In this document: positions 16,878 to 25,363 of the stretch, piece by piece
How the letters are laid out: each line of letters starts with the position of its first letter
Position numbering within the stretch: the first letter of the stretch is position 1
Assembly (NCBI GenBank): GCA_943908475.1
Contig: CALTTG010000008.1
Span: 27,926-91,925, forward strand
DNA from: an uncultured Burkholderiales bacterium
GTDB taxonomy: Bacteria > Pseudomonadota > Gammaproteobacteria > Burkholderiales > Burkholderiaceae_C
Direction of reading: 5' to 3'
Length of the DNA: 64,000 nt
Position numbers and translations under genes: made by a program
The notes under the pieces: generated by a model
Told to the model about the DNA's origin: nothing
The model's database searches: none
Seen by the model: the letters and a program-made list of their open reading frames with translations, nothing else

Positions 16878-17665
16878 ACTCACCCTTGGCTGCATCAGGG
16901 CCGGTGTTGCACCGGTGCGCTGACCCCATCGAACTGGCCCGAGCTGTGGCCGATGCGGTTGCTCAAGGGCTGAACCAGGGCCTGAGCCAGGCCGTGTCTG
17001 ACGCGCTGACCGCACCTTCGGCGCGGGCCAAGCTGGTCGTGTCGGGCGGCAAAACCCCCGTGGCGATGTGGCGTGTGCTGCGTGAATGCGGCCTGCCGTG
17101 GTCTCGGGTGGACATCACCCTGGCCGACGAACGCTGGGTGCCTGCCGACCACCCGGACAGCAATGGTGCGCTGGTGGCGCAGCATCTGTTGCAGGGCCGG
17201 GCGGCTGAGGCCACCTGGTGGCCACTGTATCGCCCCGATCTGTGGGCGGCCCAGCCCTTGGCGCCAGACGCGCAGACCTGTGAACGCCTGCAGGCCGTTT
17301 TCCAGACCGCGTGGGCCCCACCACCTGATGTGGTGGTGCTGGGCATGGGCGGCGATGGACACACTGCATCGTGGTTTCCCGGCCAGCGACTGCCCGATGA
17401 CCCGGCGATCTGGTTCATGGCCGTGCCCATGCCGGAAGCCCCCAATGTGCGGCAGCCCCGATTGAGCTTCACCCCCAGCTGGCTGCTTTCGGCCCGGCAT
17501 CTGATCGTGCAGCTGCAGGGCGCGGACAAAGAGGCCATGTTGGCCCGGGCCCTCATGCCGCCCACGGGCGATGCGGCGGTCGACGCCCGAGAGGCCCTGG
17601 CGTGCCCGATCCGTCGGGCGCTCTGGGCGCCTGGCGTGTCGGCCCAGGTGTACTACTCGCCCTGA
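16874..17665 (+). CDS. pgl: 6-phosphogluconolactonase
   Basis: The 263-residue enzyme hydrolyses 6-phosphogluconolactone to 6-phosphogluconate in the oxidative pentose phosphate and Entner-Doudoroff routes. It is of the NagB/SOL type: LVVSGGKTP near residue 57 is the phosphate-binding turn, DITLADERWVP the family signature, and GMGGDGHTASWFPG the catalytic region. It overlaps the TetR gene by 4 bases. That coupling is unusual because zwf, edd and eda are not nearby; the enzyme may be expressed with the regulator only by read-through. The 3' end overlaps the convergent corC-like gene by 13 bases. Confidence 0.88.
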   Translation: MNSPLAASGPVLHRCADPIELARAVADAVAQGLNQGLSQAVSDALTAPSARAKLVVSGGKTPVAMWRVLRECGLPWSRVDITLADERWVPADHPDSNGALVAQHLLQGRAAEATWWPLYRPDLWAAQPLAPDAQTCERLQAVFQTAWAPPPDVVVLGMGGDGHTASWFPGQRLPDDPAIWFMAVPMPEAPNVRQPRLSFTPSWLLSARHLIVQLQGADKEAMLARALMPPTGDAAVDAREALACPIRRALWAPGVSAQVYYSP

Positions 17666-18951
17666 GCCTCGGGGAGTTGGGTGACCAGCACCTTGTCGAT
17701 GCGCTTGCCATCCATGTCGACCACTTCAAACCGCCAGCCGTCCCACTCGACATGGTCGGTGGTGCGAGGCAGGCGCCCCAACAGCATCATGACCATGCCG
17801 GCGAGCGTGTTGTAGCGCCCACGGTCTTCATCGGGCAGGGCCTTCATCTCCAAGCGATCTTTGAGTTCAGGCACCGGGATCAAGCCGTCGATCAGCCAAG
17901 ACCCATCGTCTCGCTGCATGGCCCAATTCTCTTCTTCGGTGTCGCTCGTGAACTCGCCCGTGATCGCTTCCAACACGTCGCGCAGGGTGATCACCCCCTG
18001 GACTTCACCGTACTCGTCCACCACGAACACCATCTGCGAGCTCGATGCCCTGAAATGCTCCAGCAACTCCATGCCCGAGAGGGTTTCAGGCACGAACACC
18101 GCGGGCAGCATGCCCTCTTCGATGTTGGCGGTCTGGGTTGCGGCCATCTGCTGCAGCAACTGCTGGGCGGTGATCACGCCCACGACATCTTCCAGACCCC
18201 CTCGGCACACCGGGTAACGAGAGTGTCCGTGGGTCTGGATCACGGCGAGGTTTTCGTCCAGTGGCGCCTCGATGTCCAGCCAAGCCATGTCGCTGCGCGG
18301 AATCATCATCGAGCCAATTTGGCGGTCGTCCAGGCGGAACACGTTGCGAACCATCTGGTGCTCGTGGGCCTCGATCACGCCGGCATCCAGGCCTTCTTCC
18401 AGGCTGGCTGCGATTTCCTCTTCCGTCACGCTTCGGTTGCCGCTGTCCTTGATGCCCAGCAGGCTCAAAGTGGCATCGGTGGCAAACGTCAGCATCTTGA
18501 CGAAAGGTTTGGTCAGGCTGGACAGCCACCGCATGGGGATGGCCACCAGCCGCGCCACGGGCTCCGGGTACATCTGACCGATGCGCTTGGGCACCAGCTC
18601 GCCAAAGATGATGGTCACGAAGGTGATGACCAGGACGACCAGGCCCGTGGCCGTCAGGCTCGCAAAGGGGGCCACCAACGGGAAGTTGTCGCTCAGCCAC
18701 GTGGCCAGCGGTGCCGAGAAGGCGGCTTCACCGACGATACCGTTGAGCACGCCAATCGACGTGATCCCGATTTGCACGGTGGACAGGTACTGCGTGGGGT
18801 TGTCTTGCAGGTCCATGGCGGCCCGGGCGCCGTCGTCGCCGGCCTCGGTCATCACCTGCAGGCGGGCCTTTCGGCTGGAGGCCAGGGCCATTTCAGACAT
18901 GGCAAACAGGCCGTTGAGAACAATCAAGAAAAGCAGTAACGCGAGGTCCAT
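17653..18951 (-). CDS. CNNM/CorC-HlyC-family membrane protein with CBS pair
   Basis: The 432-residue protein has an N-terminal DUF21/CNNM membrane domain with about four helices (MDLALLLFLIVLNGLFAMSE onwards, to about residue 190), a central tandem CBS domain pair (about 210-330) that in relatives binds adenine nucleotides, and a C-terminal CorC/HlyC domain (about 345-425). Homologues are linked to magnesium or cobalt efflux and are often mislabelled haemolysins. The start at 18951 is chosen because the membrane helix begins at once; the frame is open 40 codons further upstream into the region that overlaps apaH. Confidence 0.88.
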   Translation of the reverse strand: MDLALLLFLIVLNGLFAMSEMALASSRKARLQVMTEAGDDGARAAMDLQDNPTQYLSTVQIGITSIGVLNGIVGEAAFSAPLATWLSDNFPLVAPFASLTATGLVVLVITFVTIIFGELVPKRIGQMYPEPVARLVAIPMRWLSSLTKPFVKMLTFATDATLSLLGIKDSGNRSVTEEEIAASLEEGLDAGVIEAHEHQMVRNVFRLDDRQIGSMMIPRSDMAWLDIEAPLDENLAVIQTHGHSRYPVCRGGLEDVVGVITAQQLLQQMAATQTANIEEGMLPAVFVPETLSGMELLEHFRASSSQMVFVVDEYGEVQGVITLRDVLEAITGEFTSDTEEENWAMQRDDGSWLIDGLIPVPELKDRLEMKALPDEDRGRYNTLAGMVMMLLGRLPRTTDHVEWDGWRFEVVDMDGKRIDKVLVTQLPEAQGE

Positions 18952-19023
18952 GTGGGGCACCAGCAAAGGCTGGGCCAGCGGTCGAGATGACTGGAATTTA
19001 TCAGAATCGCTGAAAATGCCCGA

Positions 19024-19851
19024 ATGATCTATTTGCTCGGTGACCTGCAGGGGTGTGGTGACCCCCTCCATCGGCTGCTCGACGAAGTGGCGTTCTCACC
19101 TTCGCGTGACCACTTGTTCGTGTTGGGTGATTTGGTGAACCGGGGGCCCGATTCGCTGGGGGTCTTGCAGCGGCTGCGTGCGCTGGGGGCGTCGGCCACC
19201 TGCCTGTTGGGCAACCATGACCTGCATTTGTTGGCTGTGGCGCACGGCGTGCGCAAGCCGCATCGCAGCGACACCCTGGACCCCATCTTGCAAGCCCCCG
19301 ACCGGGCCGATTGGCTGAATTGGCTCCGACACCAGAAACTGGCGGTGCAGGCCCATGGGTGGTTGATGGTGCACGCGGGTGTGCCGCCTCAGTGGGATGC
19401 GGCCCAGACCTTGGCCTTGGCTGCCGAGGTGGAGGCCATGTTGCGAGGACCGGAGTTGGCAGACTTCTTGCCCCAGATGTATGGCAACGAGCCCGATCGC
19501 TGGTCTGATGACTTACAGGGCGTGCCTCGGTGGCGCTGTGCGGTCAACGCCCTGACCCGGCTGCGCTTTTGCGCGACCGACGGGACGATGGACTTCCTCA
19601 CCAAAGACGGGGCAGGGGCTGCGCCCGAAGGCTTCATGCCCTGGTTCGAGGTGCCTGGCCGCCGCAGCGAGGGGCAGCCGGTGGCCTTTGGACATTGGTC
19701 CACCCTGGGGTTCATCAACCGCGATGACCTGCTCTCGCTGGACACAGGCTGTGTGTGGGGCGGGCACCTCACGGCCGTGCGCTTGACCGACCACGGCCGC
19801 GAGGTGATTCAGATTCCGTGCGCCCAAAGCCAGAAGCCGGGTCTGGCGTGA
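19024..19851 (+). CDS. apaH: Symmetrical bis(5'-nucleosyl)-tetraphosphatase
   Basis: The 275-residue metallophosphoesterase hydrolyses diadenosine tetraphosphate to two ADP and can remove Np4 caps from RNA. All phosphoesterase motifs are present: GDLQGC at residue 6, GDLVNRGPDS, GNHD and the late GHWSTLG. The length matches the E. coli enzyme. It is divergent from the CNNM/CorC gene with 72 bases between starts, and tRNA-Ser follows 18 bases after its stop on the same strand. Confidence 0.95.
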   Translation: MIYLLGDLQGCGDPLHRLLDEVAFSPSRDHLFVLGDLVNRGPDSLGVLQRLRALGASATCLLGNHDLHLLAVAHGVRKPHRSDTLDPILQAPDRADWLNWLRHQKLAVQAHGWLMVHAGVPPQWDAAQTLALAAEVEAMLRGPELADFLPQMYGNEPDRWSDDLQGVPRWRCAVNALTRLRFCATDGTMDFLTKDGAGAAPEGFMPWFEVPGRRSEGQPVAFGHWSTLGFINRDDLLSLDTGCVWGGHLTAVRLTDHGREVIQIPCAQSQKPGLA

Positions 19852-19869
19852 CCTACAATGCGAACCCAT

Positions 19870-19960
19870 GGGTGTGTGGCCGAGCGGTTTAAGGCACCGG
19901 TCTTGAAAACCGGCGAGGGTTAGTAGCCCTCCGTGAGTTCGAATCTCACCGCACCCGCCA
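19870..19960 (+). tRNA. tRNA-Ser (anticodon UGA)
   Basis: A complete 91-base class II tRNA. The acceptor stem pairs GGGTGTG with CGCACCC, followed by discriminator G and an encoded CCA. The D arm includes GCCGAGCGGTTTAAGGC, and the anticodon stem CCGGT/ACCGG closes the loop CTTGAAA with anticodon TGA at 19904-19906. The long variable arm (GAGGGTTAGTAGCCCTC) is characteristic of serine tRNAs, and the T arm GTGAG-TTCGAAT-CTCAC is canonical. It reads UCA and, by wobble, other UCN codons. Confidence 0.97.
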
Positions 19961-19989
19961 ATCAAAACATGCCGCTCGCTTGACGTGAC

Positions 19990-20020
19990 AAGAAGCCCTG
20001 CTGGTCGGGGCTTTCTTCTT
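19990..20020 (+). terminator. Rho-independent terminator after tRNA-Ser
   Basis: AAGAAGCCC (19990-19998) pairs with GGGCTTTCTT (from 20008), with one bulged base and a loop of about 9 bases. The right arm runs into the T-rich stretch CTTTCTTCTTGTT on the plus strand. Its position, 30 bases past the tRNA, fits termination of the tRNA transcript. There is no T-tract on the minus strand, so it would not serve the hip operon. Confidence 0.6.
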
Positions 20021-20104
20021 GTTGGTGAATGGGCCGCTGTCAGCACACCCTCAGCGTGCGATGGCGGTTGGATACGGGGCGCCAGATTGACCCATGCTGA
20101 GAGG

Positions 20105-21472
20105 TCAAAGCCAAGTGGGCCTGATGCTCTGCACGTGAGTTGCTGCGGCACGATGTCGGGCACATGCCAGGCTGACTTGATCAGTGACCGCTTCGATCGT
20201 GTCTTTGCCGACATTGCCCCGGTGGGCAGACTGACGGGCTGCGGGAAGCGCCCCGCTCACCTTGTTGATCAAGCCGGTCATTTGTTGGGCCATCGCCGCA
20301 GGCCGCAATCCTGCTTCTTGGCCCAGCTGCGCCCAGTCGAATGGCGTGATGTCGGCTTCGGTGAACGCATTTCCCACGGCCATGGCCAGCGTGCTCGACA
20401 ACTGCGTGTCCTTGAGCGCGGGGATGCACACCACGTCGTAGGCCGGCGCCAGGCTCACACCCGAGGGGTGAACGAAGAACGACAGGTTCTTGCCGTGGGC
20501 GTCGGTGTTGCCGATCAGCACCTGGAAGATGGCCCAGCGCAGCAGGGCCAGTCGGTCCACAGCGGGTTGCAGGCTGTGTTGGTTGATCGCCTGAAAGAGT
20601 GCCCGCAGACTGGCGCCATCTCGGATGTTGCGCACATCAGGGCCATCACCATAGGGGCGCTCGTATTTCATCCCGACTGACAGGCCCAGCAGTTGGCAGC
20701 CATCGATCAGATGCAGTCGCTCGACGCCGGTGGGCGTTTCCTCGCGGTCAAAGCGCTTCACAAACAGCACGGGCTCGGGCACATGCTCCAGCCAAGTGTC
20801 TGCCACAGGCAGCCCCGCTGCGCGGGCCAACTGCATGCACATGAACTCGTTGCCGGGCAACGCGGCCAGGGCAGGGCGGGTCGGGACCGGTTTGACGATC
20901 ACGGTAGATGCAAAGGGGCCGCTGTTCACCAGGAACAACTTGCCGTCATGCTCGTACACCGCGATCTTGTCTTGGTAGCCCGCGATCGACAGACGCACCT
21001 GCTGATCCCAGACCGAGAAGGGCAGTCGCGCACGCTCACGGATGCGTTGGGAAAGTTCTGCACGAGTGACCTCGCGCAATGGGTCTTGTTGCGGCGCAAC
21101 TGGTGATACGACGGGTTCTGCGACATCGCTCACCGTCAGGCGGATCGCGCCTGCCGTCTCGCGGCCCAGCGCGTGGATCAGGCCCAACAAGTTCGACTTG
21201 GAGACACCATGGGCTTGCGCGGCATGGTCGAGCGCATCACCCTCAGGCAGCAGGTTTTCGAAGAACTGGCGCACGATGGCGCTGTGTTGGTCTGGCGACT
21301 GGTCGACAGGGGCCTTCAGTGGCAGTTGCGGCCCCAAGGCAAATGCGCCCCGAGCCTTGCCCCAGGCATCGGCATACGCAAACGCAAATCGGTTGGTGTT
21401 GGGGTGGTGGTGGAGGTGGCCTGCCACCTGATCCCCGATCCAGACCGTGAGTGCGTGGCCTGGCTCGTTCAT
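20105..21472 (-). CDS. hipA: HipA-family serine/threonine kinase toxin
   Basis: The 455-residue protein is a HipA-type toxin. In E. coli HipA phosphorylates glutamyl-tRNA synthetase, halting translation and favouring persistence. It has the N-terminal HipA subdomain (about residues 5-110), the SIAGYQDK loop with Ser162 equivalent to the regulatory serine, the ATP-binding lysine region VIVKP near 194, the catalytic NTDAHGKN with Asp324, and the metal-binding YDVV with Asp346, so the kinase should be active. Its start overlaps the antitoxin stop by 4 bases, the standard hipBA layout. The target kinase substrate here is unknown. Confidence 0.92.
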   Translation of the reverse strand: MNEPGHALTVWIGDQVAGHLHHHPNTNRFAFAYADAWGKARGAFALGPQLPLKAPVDQSPDQHSAIVRQFFENLLPEGDALDHAAQAHGVSKSNLLGLIHALGRETAGAIRLTVSDVAEPVVSPVAPQQDPLREVTRAELSQRIRERARLPFSVWDQQVRLSIAGYQDKIAVYEHDGKLFLVNSGPFASTVIVKPVPTRPALAALPGNEFMCMQLARAAGLPVADTWLEHVPEPVLFVKRFDREETPTGVERLHLIDGCQLLGLSVGMKYERPYGDGPDVRNIRDGASLRALFQAINQHSLQPAVDRLALLRWAIFQVLIGNTDAHGKNLSFFVHPSGVSLAPAYDVVCIPALKDTQLSSTLAMAVGNAFTEADITPFDWAQLGQEAGLRPAAMAQQMTGLINKVSGALPAARQSAHRGNVGKDTIEAVTDQVSLACARHRAAATHVQSIRPTWL

Positions 21473-21786
21473 GCACCGTCCTTGGGTGACGGCTGTTGCG
21501 GTGACTGGCCCAACAAGGCTTGTCGTGCGGTCTCTCGCTGTGGCGGCTGCACGGCAAACACCCCGACGCCCAATTCACGCGCCACCTTCAGGGCGATGGC
21601 CAGACCCACGGAGCCTGTGGCCTTCTCCAGGTCGCTGAGCGTTTGTTTGGACACCCCCACCATCGCTGCGGCATCGACCAGGGTCATGCCTGCTGCCGTG
21701 CGAGCAGCCCGGATCGCCTGACCAAAGGATGGCGGGTCCAGGGTCAGGGGATCGGTGGGGGGCAGCGAGGGGACAACGCGCTTCAT
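21469..21786 (-). CDS. hipB: HipB-like Xre-family antitoxin
   Basis: The 105-residue DNA-binding antitoxin has an Xre/Cro helix-turn-helix (about residues 22-75; FGQAIRAARTAAGMTLVDAAAMVG). HipB proteins neutralise HipA and repress the shared operon. The start at 21786 (MKRVVPSLPP) gives a normal length; an in-frame start at 21834 would add 16 residues. It is coupled to hipA by a 4-base overlap. Base composition upstream is distinctly A+T-richer than its neighbours, which suggests the module was acquired. Confidence 0.85.
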   Translation of the reverse strand: MKRVVPSLPPTDPLTLDPPSFGQAIRAARTAAGMTLVDAAAMVGVSKQTLSDLEKATGSVGLAIALKVARELGVGVFAVQPPQRETARQALLGQSPQQPSPKDGA

Positions 21787-22153
21787 AAGGCCTACGATAG
21801 CAGGATTGATGAGCAATGGCACACCTTCAGTCACTTAAAGCATGCAAAAAAAGGATTAAACGCATTCTTTGGCACGTGTGTCTTAAAAAGGCTACTTTAG
21901 AAGGAAATTACATCAGCAGCACAGGGTGCGGTGTCGCCCTGGCGTCGCACCGGAGCAGAGCGTTTTGATGGCAGCGAATGCCCAGGCACTGTGTTCAGGG
22001 TTTTCCATCGGTTTGAGTGCATCTGCATCAAATGGTCACTCTGTGAACCGACGCCAGCGCCCAGGGGCACACGGTGTTGTGATTCAATGCGGCGTCTGTC
22101 ATTTGGCATTGCACCGTGGTGCGAAGCCGGTTCATCCCATCTGGAGGGGGTAC
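21787..22153. other. Non-coding gap upstream of hipB and the CAP lipoprotein gene
   Basis: These 367 bases separate divergent genes. The part at about 21830-21915 is markedly A+T-rich for this genome (runs such as GCAAAAAAAGGATTAAACGC and CTTAAAAAGGC) and probably holds the hip promoter on the minus strand. No convincing -35/-10 pair or HipB-type inverted repeat could be placed. The remainder to 22140 is ordinary G+C-rich sequence with no recognisable gene. GGAGGGGG at 22143-22150 is the ribosome-binding site of the next gene. Confidence 0.5.
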
Positions 22154-23233
22154 ATGAGCGTGTCGGTGAAGGCCCTCCGCCTGATCGGTTCTGTGGGACT
22201 GGTGGCGGTGTTGTCGGCCTGCGGGGGGGGCGGGGAGCCCGCAGGTGGCACGGCATCCTTGGTGGCGCCCTCTGGCAATTCGCTGGTGTCGACCGCGGCC
22301 GATCTGGCCTTGTACCCGGCCACCTACCAGCCCGGCACCGTGGAGCGTGGCGCTTTCAACGAACTGATGCGGGTGCGCAGCGCATGCGGCTTTCAACTGC
22401 AAACCCAGAACGCCCGACTTGACACTGCAGCGTTCGGGCATGCGTACCACCTCACCGCGAACAGCGTGGCCAGTAACACCTTCTTGGCGGGGCACTTTCA
22501 GGCCACCGGCTCGGCCTACTTCACAGGGGTGGAGCCCTCCGACCGAGCAACCGCCGCGGGCTACACGTGGCGCTACATTGGCGAAATTCTGGACGCCATG
22601 AACTACACCTACGGGGCGTCTTTGGTCGACCCGATTGCCCTGAACGAATCACGCGGGCGGCAGTCCATGCGCAACCTCGTGCACACCGTCTATCACCTCA
22701 GCGGGGCGATGAGCGAGGCCCCCGAGGTGGGTTTGGGGTCCAGCAGCCAGGTGTGGTTGCAATCGGCGGGCCGCAAGGCCCAGGCCTACCGCTTCGGCGC
22801 CTTGTTTGGCATTCAGGTCGGTGCGGCGGCATTGAGCGCTGATGCGGGCGAGGTGTTGAGTTACCCCTGCGCCAACCTGACCGATGTGCGCCCCAATTTC
22901 AAACCAGCGGTGGAATCGCCCAACCCCTTTCCGTTGATCACGGACACCAGCGTGAACGTGGGCACGCCCATCTATTTCAAGGCCAATGCCGGTCAGACCT
23001 TGCAGTTGACCTCGTTCAGCTTGAGGCGGTTGAGCACCAACACCCTGGTTGCCACGCAGATGTTCAACCAAGCCAACGACCTGGCGGGCGATGTGAAGGC
23101 CCATGAAATCTTTCATGTGCCCACATCGGCCTTGATGCCCAATGAGGTCTACACCGTCGTTGCTGCTGGCACCATCAATGGCATCACGAGCTGGAGCAAG
23201 AGCTTCACGTTCACGACCAGCGCTCTGGAGTGA
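22154..23233 (+). CDS. CAP-domain (SCP/PR1-like) lipoprotein
   Basis: The 359-residue product has a lipoprotein signal ending in lipobox LSAC (Cys23) followed by a glycine run, so it should be anchored at the cell surface or periplasm. About residues 65-215 resemble the CAP/SCP superfamily found in Burkholderiales lipoproteins: a helix with the NELMRVRSACGF pattern, then LDTAAFGHAYHLTAN and GYTWRYIGEIL. The C-terminal third (about 255-359) has repeated beta-strand character (TNTLVATQMF, YTVVAAGTI) as in Ig-like modules. Bacterial CAP proteins have no settled function. A strong GGAGGGGG site precedes the ATG. Its 3' end converges on the light-sensing operon. Confidence 0.7.
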   Translation: MSVSVKALRLIGSVGLVAVLSACGGGGEPAGGTASLVAPSGNSLVSTAADLALYPATYQPGTVERGAFNELMRVRSACGFQLQTQNARLDTAAFGHAYHLTANSVASNTFLAGHFQATGSAYFTGVEPSDRATAAGYTWRYIGEILDAMNYTYGASLVDPIALNESRGRQSMRNLVHTVYHLSGAMSEAPEVGLGSSSQVWLQSAGRKAQAYRFGALFGIQVGAAALSADAGEVLSYPCANLTDVRPNFKPAVESPNPFPLITDTSVNVGTPIYFKANAGQTLQLTSFSLRRLSTNTLVATQMFNQANDLAGDVKAHEIFHVPTSALMPNEVYTVVAAGTINGITSWSKSFTFTTSALE

Positions 23234-23258
23234 CCCCAGGGCGTGGCCGCCAGCCGAG

Positions 23259-24494
23259 TCAAAGCGGCCAGTCGCAGGCTTTGCCCATGGCGTTGCGAGG
23301 CAGTGACTCACCCACGGTGTAGTGCACCGGTCGTGCCGCCGGTGCCAAGTGCCGTTGAGCCCAACGGGTCAGCTCGGCGATCAACTGCTCGGGGCCCAGC
23401 GTGCCCATCTCTGGGAATCGTCGCGGCACGATGAACGCTTTGAGTCGAGGTGAGGGGCCTCCCGAGTGCAACCGCACGGTGGCCTGCTCCACCCCAGGGT
23501 GCTGGCACAACCGTTGGGCGACCTGGTCGAGGTGAACATTGACGCCCCCCACCTGAACGGCTCCATCGACCCGGGCCCCAGGCCGGAAGTGCCGTTCATC
23601 GAGCCACTCGATGTGGTCTTGCAACGTGATCCGGCCCTCGTCGGGCGACGGTCCCACCCGTTGCAACTGTTGGGGCTGCGAGGCCACACGTTGCCAGTGG
23701 TCATGCAGTCGATACCCAGGCTCTGGCCAGTCGCGCCAGCCAATGCCGGCCGTTTCCGAACTGCCGTAGATGTGCAGCAAACGCTTCAGCCCGCTGGCCA
23801 TCACGGCCTGACACACCTCGTCCGGGCAGGGGGCGGTGGACGTGATGCCGATGACGCCTTCAGGCCACTCCGGGTGCATGCGAGCGACTGCGCGCCACCA
23901 ATCGGGAAAGCCGATGACCAGGTCACCGGGTTGCAGTTGGGCGCCCAAGGCCACGGGCGATTGACCTTGCAGATCCAGCACTGGCAGGTCGGGCTGGCCC
24001 ATGGCGTGCGGCAGCAGCACGGTGAACAGAAAGCCATAGATGTGGTGGCTGCGCACGGCTGAAACGATGCGTTGAACCGGCCCCAGCACGTCGTGCATGG
24101 CGTGCATTTCCTGCAGCAGGTCTTGCAAGTGGTGCGTACATGACTTGGGGGTGCCGGTGCTGCCGGACGTTCTGAATCGCAAGGTGTCAGGCCTTGCGGC
24201 CAGGCTGTCTCGCGCGAGGCACAACCACTCGCCCACACGCTGCCCCTGGTCCAGGGCTTGCGCGGCACGCGCATCTCGCAGGTTGACGGCATCGGCCAGG
24301 GCCACAGTCAGACTCAGCCGCTCCAGTGAGTCGGCCCCGAGGTCGTCTTGCCAGTGGAGCCCGTCATGCCATCCAGCCGGGGGCAGTGGCCAGCCACCTG
24401 GGCGCAGCTGTGCCATTTCGGTTTGCAGCACGTCGCGCACATAACGCCGCAAGGATGGCTCGTGTGTCCACCAGTGAGCCACGTCATGGGTCAT
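23259..24494 (-). CDS. AMP-forming acyl/aryl-CoA ligase, probable p-coumarate activation for PYP
   Basis: The 411-residue ANL-family ligase has the adenylation P-loop TSGSTGTPK (about residues 109-117), the YGSSETAG motif (243-250) and the C-terminal catalytic lysine in LPRNAMGK (about 405). It is shorter than typical 4-coumarate-CoA ligases (about 540), like the compact ligases found with pyp genes in Rhodobacter. Position in the PYP operon suggests it activates p-coumaric acid for attachment to the PYP cysteine (inference). Residues 51-58, DLGADSLE, mimic an acyl-carrier-protein phosphopantetheine site (Ser56). The start at 24494 gives a 4-base overlap with the upstream gene; 24509 is an alternative. 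Confidence 0.75.
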   Translation of the reverse strand: MTHDVAHWWTHEPSLRRYVRDVLQTEMAQLRPGGWPLPPAGWHDGLHWQDDLGADSLERLSLTVALADAVNLRDARAAQALDQGQRVGEWLCLARDSLAARPDTLRFRTSGSTGTPKSCTHHLQDLLQEMHAMHDVLGPVQRIVSAVRSHHIYGFLFTVLLPHAMGQPDLPVLDLQGQSPVALGAQLQPGDLVIGFPDWWRAVARMHPEWPEGVIGITSTAPCPDEVCQAVMASGLKRLLHIYGSSETAGIGWRDWPEPGYRLHDHWQRVASQPQQLQRVGPSPDEGRITLQDHIEWLDERHFRPGARVDGAVQVGGVNVHLDQVAQRLCQHPGVEQATVRLHSGGPSPRLKAFIVPRRFPEMGTLGPEQLIAELTRWAQRHLAPAARPVHYTVGESLPRNAMGKACDWPL

Positions 24495-24961
24495 CGGGGG
24501 CTGCCCCAAGTGGCTTTGAGGCGCTGCAACCGCACGGCCGCCGATTCATCGGTGATCACCACCATCAGGCCATGCACGGCGCGGCTGAGCATCAGCACCG
24601 TCACCCCCAGCGCGATGGGCGCATCTTCAGGCGACGTGGGGGCGTCGGGCAGCAAGATGCGGTAGTTCTCACACACCACGCCGGTGTCGCCCAGGAACGC
24701 GGTCACCAAGGTTCGGATGTCGGGGGAGGCCCGGTCCAAGATGCTGAACAGGTTCAACGCCTCGTGCGCCGGGCCAAAGCCCAGCGGCGCGAGCAGTTGC
24801 GCGGCCATGGGGTTCATGACGTCGATGTCGCCATCGGGGGTGGCCCGCACCAAGCCGACCGGCACCAAGTGAATGAAGTGCAGCAAGGCCCGGTAGTCGG
24901 CCAGCAGCGCCTCAGGACTGGGCTGGGTGTCGAGGGGCACGATCGGCAAGGTCCGTGACAT
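24491..24961 (-). CDS. Small PAS-fold protein between PYP and the ligase
   Basis: The 156-residue protein appears to be a stand-alone PAS domain: a helix and first strands VPVGLVRATPDGDIDVMNPMA (about residues 33-53), a middle helical part around NLFSILDRASPDIRTL, and closing strands LGVTVLMLSRAVHGLMVVITDES (about 117-139). No cysteine is in a LOV or PYP chromophore position, no heme ligand is evident and there is no output domain. It starts 12 bases after the PYP stop and is coupled to the ligase gene by a 4-base overlap, so it should work with PYP, for example as a partner that reads its light state or helps chromophore loading. Both ideas are guesses. Confidence 0.65.
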   Translation of the reverse strand: MSRTLPIVPLDTQPSPEALLADYRALLHFIHLVPVGLVRATPDGDIDVMNPMAAQLLAPLGFGPAHEALNLFSILDRASPDIRTLVTAFLGDTGVVCENYRILLPDAPTSPEDAPIALGVTVLMLSRAVHGLMVVITDESAAVRLQRLKATWGSPR

Positions 24962-24973
24962 GGGGGCCTCCCT

Positions 24974-25363
24974 TCACCGCTGGATCAGCACATACCGCAT
25001 CGCCACGTCGGGTGCGGCCAGCAGCCTGAGGCGAACCCGTGTGGGGCGCATGCGAAACGTCAGCACGTAGGGCAGTTGTTCGTCCAGTGCTTGCAGGGCT
25101 GCCGTGGCGTCTTCAAAGCGGCCGGCCACCAGGTAGTTGTTCAGGCAGGGCGCCAGTTCGACGAACAGGTGTTGTCCCAACACGTCTTCTCGGTCAAACA
25201 AGGCCATCTGGGCTTCGTGGGCGTTGTAGCGTCGCACGAGGCCCGCACCGTCGAACCCGATGATGCCGAAGGTGACCTCATCGAGCTGTTCGGGAGACAT
25301 GGCCTCCAGCCGACGCAGCGGGCTGTCGCTGTCGAAGGTCAGGGTGTCGAGGCGTTCGTTCAT
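24974..25363 (-). CDS. pyp: Photoactive yellow protein (PYP) homologue
   Basis: The 129-residue protein aligns without gaps through the core of Halorhodospira PYP. Key residues are kept: Tyr46 and Glu50 in YNAHE (Tyr42 and Glu46 in the reference), which hydrogen-bond the chromophore; Cys73 in ELAPC (Cys69), which carries p-coumaric acid; and FRMRPTRV with the Met100 equivalent, Met105. Positions equivalent to Thr50 and Arg52 are Ala54 and Phe56, so colour and photocycle rate may differ. PYP is a cytoplasmic blue-light receptor of the PAS fold. It overlaps the LOV kinase gene by 4 bases. Such genes are often mislabelled as phosphonate transporters or generic PAS proteins. Confidence 0.88.
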   Translation of the reverse strand: MNERLDTLTFDSDSPLRRLEAMSPEQLDEVTFGIIGFDGAGLVRRYNAHEAQMALFDREDVLGQHLFVELAPCLNNYLVAGRFEDATAALQALDEQLPYVLTFRMRPTRVRLRLLAAPDVAMRYVLIQR

